Of a stretch of 37,810 bases of DNA, positions 34,184 through 37,810 are shown piece after piece (position 1 is the stretch's first letter; each line of letters begins with the position of its first letter). The notes beneath the pieces are model-generated. The model was not told where the DNA came from. It ran no database searches and saw only the letters and a list, made by a program, of their open reading frames with translations. The stretch comes from CAYQUC01 sp964420605 (lineage in GTDB: Bacteria > Pseudomonadota > Gammaproteobacteria > UBA6429 > Thiohalophilaceae): contig CAYQUC010000030.1 of the NCBI GenBank assembly GCA_964420605.1, positions 1 through 37,810 of the forward strand, written 5' to 3'. A program made the position numbers and the translations under genes.

Positions 34184-35446
34184 ATGAAAAATAATCGTTA
34201 TTGCCCGGTGCATTGGAAGCGCGCTTTTATTCATATGGATATGGATGCTTTTTTTGCATCCATTGAACAAAATGATTTCCCTGAATTGCGTGGCAAACCC
34301 ATCGCGGTCACTAATGGTGAAGTCGGCACCTGCATTATTACTAGCTCTTACGAAGCCCGCCGCTTCGGCGTTAAAACTGGAATGCGATTACATGAGGCGC
34401 AACAACGTTGCCCACGGCTTATTCAACGCCCAGCTCGACCAGAGCGGTATGCCGCTGTCTCAACAATTATCATGCAATCATTACAAGAGATCAGCCCTGA
34501 TATTGAAGTATTTTCTGTCGATGAAGCCTTTATTGATGTAAGCCACTGTCAACGCTTGCACGGCACAGCAGTACGAATGGCATACCTAACACGCGAGAAA
34601 GTAAAACAAGTATCAGGTCTAAGCTGTGGTGTCGGTGTTAGCGGTGATAAAACCACGGCTAAATTTGCAGCAAAACTCAATAAACCCGATGGCGTTACAA
34701 TCATTCCACCATGGGAAACTAAACAATACTTACAGGATGTTCCTGTAACGTCACTGTGTGGTATTGCCGATGGCGTCGGTGATTTTCTTGCTGCTCATGG
34801 TATTTATCGTTGCGGTGAAATAACCCGTTTACCCGTGAGTGTTTTGGCTAGACGCTTTGGTAACATTGGTCGGCGCATATGGCTTATGTGTCAAGGTTTG
34901 GATCCCGACAAAGCCCACCTCAGCCTCGCACCACCCAAAACACTTGGCCACGGGAAAGTCATGCCGCCTCATACGTATGATATAAAAACCATTAAAACAT
35001 TCTTGCTGCACATGAGTGAAAAATTAGCGTCTCGACTGCGACAACATAATTTACAAGCAAAAAAATATTTTGTCGGCTTACGATTAGGGCCAGGATTTTG
35101 GCTTGGTGATAAACTGCGATTAAGCCATCCCTCTAATGATGGTAAGGCAATTTACAAACTGTGCTTACATGTTTTAGATACAAAATGGAATAATGACGCA
35201 ATCGTGCAAATCCAAATTACAGCTTTAGATCCAACTCCGGTACGACAACAACTGGAACTATTCGAACAATTTGATGAAGTTGCGACACAAGTAAACCAAG
35301 TGATGGACAAAGTAAATAATTTATACGGTGAATTTGCACTCGCGCCAGCTAGACTAGTAAATCGTTCCAGTATGCCAAACGTTATCGCCCCCTCCTGGAA
35401 ACCAACAGGGCATCGCCAATCAATACCAAGTCCGGCAAAAAAATAA
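34184..35446 (+). CDS. Y-family DNA polymerase (DinB/Pol IV-like)
   Basis: 420 residues. The catalytic acids D19 (HMDMDAFF) and D113/E114 (FSVDEAFID) are intact, and F24 is in the steric-gate position, so translesion synthesis activity is expected. Helix-hairpin-helix and little-finger regions follow (about 180-345). A sliding-clamp motif QLELF is at 356-360, but 60 more residues follow instead of the motif being at the very end as in E. coli Pol IV. It lies 16 nt after lexA and should be induced by DNA damage through that promoter. ImuB, the inactive relative, is ruled out by the intact acids. Confidence 0.9.
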   Translation: MKNNRYCPVHWKRAFIHMDMDAFFASIEQNDFPELRGKPIAVTNGEVGTCIITSSYEARRFGVKTGMRLHEAQQRCPRLIQRPARPERYAAVSTIIMQSLQEISPDIEVFSVDEAFIDVSHCQRLHGTAVRMAYLTREKVKQVSGLSCGVGVSGDKTTAKFAAKLNKPDGVTIIPPWETKQYLQDVPVTSLCGIADGVGDFLAAHGIYRCGEITRLPVSVLARRFGNIGRRIWLMCQGLDPDKAHLSLAPPKTLGHGKVMPPHTYDIKTIKTFLLHMSEKLASRLRQHNLQAKKYFVGLRLGPGFWLGDKLRLSHPSNDGKAIYKLCLHVLDTKWNNDAIVQIQITALDPTPVRQQLELFEQFDEVATQVNQVMDKVNNLYGEFALAPARLVNRSSMPNVIAPSWKPTGHRQSIPSPAKK

Positions 35447-35496
35447 ATAGAGTCAATATAAAATATTGTAAGTTCAATAGTTGCGCTATCGATTTG

Positions 35497-36459
35497 CTAT
35501 TTTTCGTTATAAATTTTAGAATTATTACGTCCCGACTCTTTTGCTTCATACAATGCTTTATCCGCACATTCTATCCAATGAGTATGATCTCTAATTTTTG
35601 AATGAAGCTCAGAAATTCCAAGACTAATGGTAAAAGGAATAACGGTGCCTTCAAACTCTACTTTTAATGAAGCAATTCGTTGTCGAATTCGTTCAGAGAG
35701 AATATAAGAATTTTGAGCATTGGTATTAATTAAAATCACTACAAACTCTTCACCGCCATAACGACCACAAATATCCGTTGTTCTGGTAGACTCTAACAGT
35801 GTCTTAGCTGTTACTCTAATTATCTCATCACCAGCAGTGTGGCCATGTACATCGTTAACTTTCTTAAAGTGATCAATATCAAATATTAACATTGAACAAA
35901 CTTCATTTGTACGCCTATCCCGCTCAAATTCATTTGCCAAGCATTCTTCCCAATAACCACGATTATTTAATTTTGTTAATCGATCGGTTCGGCTTAGTGC
36001 TTCAAGCGCTAGATTGGCTTTTTGAAGTTCTAAATGGCTTGTAGCAATATCAGTAACGTCGTAGATATTCAAACCAATATGATTAATCTCACCATTGGAC
36101 GAAAGCAAAGGAATAAAGGTAATATTTTGATACATAAATTCTGACGAGCCAGTGATAGGCCTATAATTTTTAAATTCAAATAAATAAGGCCGTTGCTCCC
36201 AAGTAGTGAAGGATCGCCCTTTTAATAACATCACCGATTGAATTTTTCGTTTAAACCATGATTTGGGAATATCAGGGAATAATTCAAATATATTTTTATT
36301 TAATATGTCATTAGGTCTAATTGCACTATGGTTTTCCATAAAACCATTCCAAACTTGCACATTAAAATCCTGATCAATAACCACCAAGCCAACATCAATA
36401 GACTGAAGTACATCCATCATCCAATGCAGTTCACTCATACTTGATTGGGTACTAGCCAT
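35497..36459 (-). CDS. PAS-GGDEF diguanylate cyclase
   Basis: 320 residues, soluble. A PAS domain (about 12-140, starting with VLQSIDVGLVVID) precedes a GGDEF domain (about 150-318) with active-site GGEEF at 235-239 and an RTTD I-site at 226-229, so it should make cyclic-di-GMP with product inhibition. Its ATG overlaps the stop of the upstream REC-CheC gene as TAATG, giving translational coupling. With the FliA-like promoter ahead of the pair, it probably ties chemotaxis or flagellar status to cyclic-di-GMP. It is convergent with dinB. Confidence 0.93.
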   Translation of the reverse strand: MASTQSSMSELHWMMDVLQSIDVGLVVIDQDFNVQVWNGFMENHSAIRPNDILNKNIFELFPDIPKSWFKRKIQSVMLLKGRSFTTWEQRPYLFEFKNYRPITGSSEFMYQNITFIPLLSSNGEINHIGLNIYDVTDIATSHLELQKANLALEALSRTDRLTKLNNRGYWEECLANEFERDRRTNEVCSMLIFDIDHFKKVNDVHGHTAGDEIIRVTAKTLLESTRTTDICGRYGGEEFVVILINTNAQNSYILSERIRQRIASLKVEFEGTVIPFTISLGISELHSKIRDHTHWIECADKALYEAKESGRNNSKIYNEK

Positions 36460-37451
36460 TAAACAGCCTCAATATATTCGGAAATTTGTTTTAATGTCTT
36501 CAGTGACTCTTCGGTAAACAGCAACAGTAAATCAGCAGTAATTTCACAACCCTCGATAGTAAACCCCATTTCAATCGTTAACGTTTTTTTCCAGGCAATA
36601 GTATTTTTATTTAACAAGTTCTCAATATTGACATGTTGTCCAAGAACGACAGGATAGCCTTGGCTAAAACTAAGATCCAATTGATCCGATATACCTTTTA
36701 AACAGGCACCAATCATGATGTTTGAAATATCCATTAACATTTCGATTTCTGCAGCATCATCAAGTTGCTCTTCATAATTCATTAAATCTGCAATGTCGTT
36801 ATAACTTGCATCATTAAAAATTAATAATGCCTCTCCAGCAATACCAGAACCAATAAACCCCTGGCAAACAGCAGATAATTTTGCATCACTGTCTATCTGT
36901 GCAAGCGCCATTCGTAGTTCACCTACCTCAAGTAAATTAACATTTGGAATTGGCATTTTAATAAAATGTCCAAGCAGCTTGGCTAATAAATCAGCAGCTC
37001 GCCCCATACCAACATTCGCGACTTCGCCGATCATATCTAGTTCATTGACTTCAATATCAATATCTTTTGTTTTTTTTGTTGAAATAGTACAAAGTCCAAA
37101 CTCTTCTAACACCTCAGATATTTTTTCAACATTGGTTGGCTTTTTAAGAAAAGCAATCGCACCTAACGCTTTAACGCGGCTAGTCGCTTCAGGTTGAATA
37201 TCACCAGATACCACTATCACCACGGTTTGAAAGTCATTCGATTTAATGGATTTCAATACCTCATAACCATCCATTACAGGCATATTTAAGTCTAAAAAAA
37301 GAACATCACCTTTACCAGAAAAAAGATGGTAAATAGCATCTGCACCATCAACAGCAAAATTTAAATTTACATCCCATTCAGCAGGCAAAGAACGAGCTAG
37401 TTGCTTTCTAGCAAAACTAGAATCATCACATATAAGAACTTCAGTCGTCAT
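36459..37451 (-). CDS. Response regulator with CheC-type phosphatase domain
   Basis: 330 residues from the ATG at 37451; 14 more codons are open upstream but precede the normal REC start. The REC domain (about 1-120) has D54 as phosphoacceptor. The C-terminal CheC/CheX-like domain (about 135-330) keeps the family's active-site pattern D139-x3-E143-x2-N146 followed by a proline near 167, and a second site E237-x3-D241-x2-N244. It therefore probably dephosphorylates CheY-P-like proteins, with REC as control or as its own substrate. It overlaps the downstream diguanylate cyclase by one base and sits behind a sigma-28-like promoter. Confidence 0.9.
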   Translation of the reverse strand: MTTEVLICDDSSFARKQLARSLPAEWDVNLNFAVDGADAIYHLFSGKGDVLFLDLNMPVMDGYEVLKSIKSNDFQTVVIVVSGDIQPEATSRVKALGAIAFLKKPTNVEKISEVLEEFGLCTISTKKTKDIDIEVNELDMIGEVANVGMGRAADLLAKLLGHFIKMPIPNVNLLEVGELRMALAQIDSDAKLSAVCQGFIGSGIAGEALLIFNDASYNDIADLMNYEEQLDDAAEIEMLMDISNIMIGACLKGISDQLDLSFSQGYPVVLGQHVNIENLLNKNTIAWKKTLTIEMGFTIEGCEITADLLLLFTEESLKTLKQISEYIEAV

Positions 37452-37514
37452 ATTGTCTCGTTGATTAGTAAATAGGCGTTCTATAATAAACATGCAAAAT
37501 AGTTGCTATTTATA

Positions 37515-37541
37515 GTATCGGCACACGATTCATCAGCTTTA
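37515..37541 (-). promoter_or_regulatory. Predicted FliA (sigma-28) promoter for the REC-CheC / GGDEF operon
   Basis: Minus strand: TAAAGCTG (37534-37541), 11 nt, GCCGATAC (37515-37522). The flagellar sigma-28 consensus is TAAAGTTT-N11-GCCGATAA, so spacing is exact and 13 of 16 bases match. The start would be near 37507, about 55 nt before the REC-CheC ATG. Confidence 0.72.
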
Positions 37542-37571
37542 ATCCTTGATAAAAATAAGATAATACCCAAA

Positions 37572-37599
37572 AAAAAAGGTGGGATAGCCCACCTTTTTT
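37572..37599. terminator. Rho-independent terminator
   Basis: A 12-bp stem (A-run then GGTGGG, complement CCCACC then T-run) with a 4-nt ATAG loop, T-rich on both strands. It lies 20 nt past the stop of the lysine-rich protein gene on the minus strand and should end that transcript. Confidence 0.88.
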
Positions 37600-37618
37600 A
37601 TAGTACTTTACGATAAAT

Positions 37619-37810
37619 TTAACGCCGTTTGGTTTTTTTCTTAGCCTTTTTCTTAGCTACTTTTTTCTTAGCCTTTTTCTTAGCTACTTTTTTCTTAGCC
37701 TTTTTCTTAGCTACCTTTTTCTTAGCTACTTTTTTCTTAGCCTTTTTCTTAGCTACCTTTTTCTTAGCTACTTTTTTCTTAGCCTTTTTCTTAGCTACCT
37801 TTTTCTTAGC
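37619..37810 (-). CDS. Histone H1-like lysine/alanine-rich protein, C-terminal part
   Basis: Partial: the last 63 residues and the stop are in the window; the start lies past the right edge. The whole visible part is built from VAKKK and AKKK units, ending KKKTKRR. Such AlgP/H1-like tails bind DNA or polyphosphate non-specifically and may compact the nucleoid or affect transcription. The DNA is a near-perfect tandem repeat using almost only GCT, AAG, AAA and GTA codons, so the copy number is prone to slippage. A strong terminator follows. The N-terminal domain, which would decide the family, is not visible. Confidence 0.85.
   Translation of the reverse strand, partial: AKKKVAKKKAKKKVAKKKVAKKKAKKKVAKKKVAKKKAKKKVAKKKAKKKVAKKKAKKKTKRR

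Overview
The window is chromosomal DNA from an AT-rich, Gram-negative, flagellated and probably aerobic gammaproteobacterium. The class call rests on the gene order tyrS, M23 peptidase, anmK, erpA, bactofilin, DUF6776-like, argC, hemJ. That order, with an rRNA operon next to tyrS, is what I recall from Pseudomonas-type genomes. Rubredoxin-thiD-thiE-hemL, mpl-ubiX, rnd, clsB and bioA fit the same class. No species can be named from sequence alone. I see no phage, insertion sequence, CRISPR array or tRNA.

Layout. Positions 1-590 (minus strand) are the promoter and leader region of a ribosomal RNA operon whose 16S gene should lie just beyond the left edge: five tandem promoters about 100 bp apart, then boxB, boxA and a boxC-like element. 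Positions 695-6026 hold a REC-GGDEF-EAL protein, a possible 50-residue ORF with its own promoter, and a large hybrid histidine kinase. Positions 6282-10402 hold tyrS and, divergently, the murein endopeptidase and anmK genes. A second related hybrid kinase and a short-type citrate synthase (10426-13662) separate this block from erpA, bactofilin, its membrane coiled-coil partner and argC (13993-16691). A TlpA-like thioredoxin and HemJ follow on the plus strand, then an HDOD protein, a secreted choice-of-anchor H protein and rubredoxin on the minus strand.

From 20510 comes thiD, then a single ORF fusing ThiE to HemL, then a DedA/LssY membrane protein with a worn-out PAP2 middle. LON-domain, ubiX and mpl genes (minus) and rnd, clsB and a small lipoprotein (plus) follow. 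bioA, a zinc-ribbon protein and a DUF5684 protein lead to a lexA-dinB cassette with an operator-like arrangement of GTTC half-sites in its promoter. The right end has a translationally coupled pair, REC-CheC and PAS-GGDEF, behind a close match to a FliA (sigma-28) promoter, and the C-terminal tail of a lysine-rich histone H1-like protein cut by the window edge.

Themes. Signalling is heavily represented: two GGDEF proteins (one with EAL), two hybrid kinases, an HDOD protein and a CheC-type phosphatase. The FliA-like site ties part of this to motility. Other genes serve cell-wall synthesis and recycling (M23 peptidase, anmK, mpl, bactofilin), tetrapyrrole synthesis (hemL, hemJ) and cofactor synthesis (thiD, thiE, ubiX, bioA, erpA). 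The observations most worth checking are the rRNA promoter array, the ThiE-HemL fusion with a possible internal start, the lexA-dinB operator, the FliA promoter on the CheC/GGDEF operon, the unannotated 50-residue ORF and a perfect 25-bp-arm palindrome.
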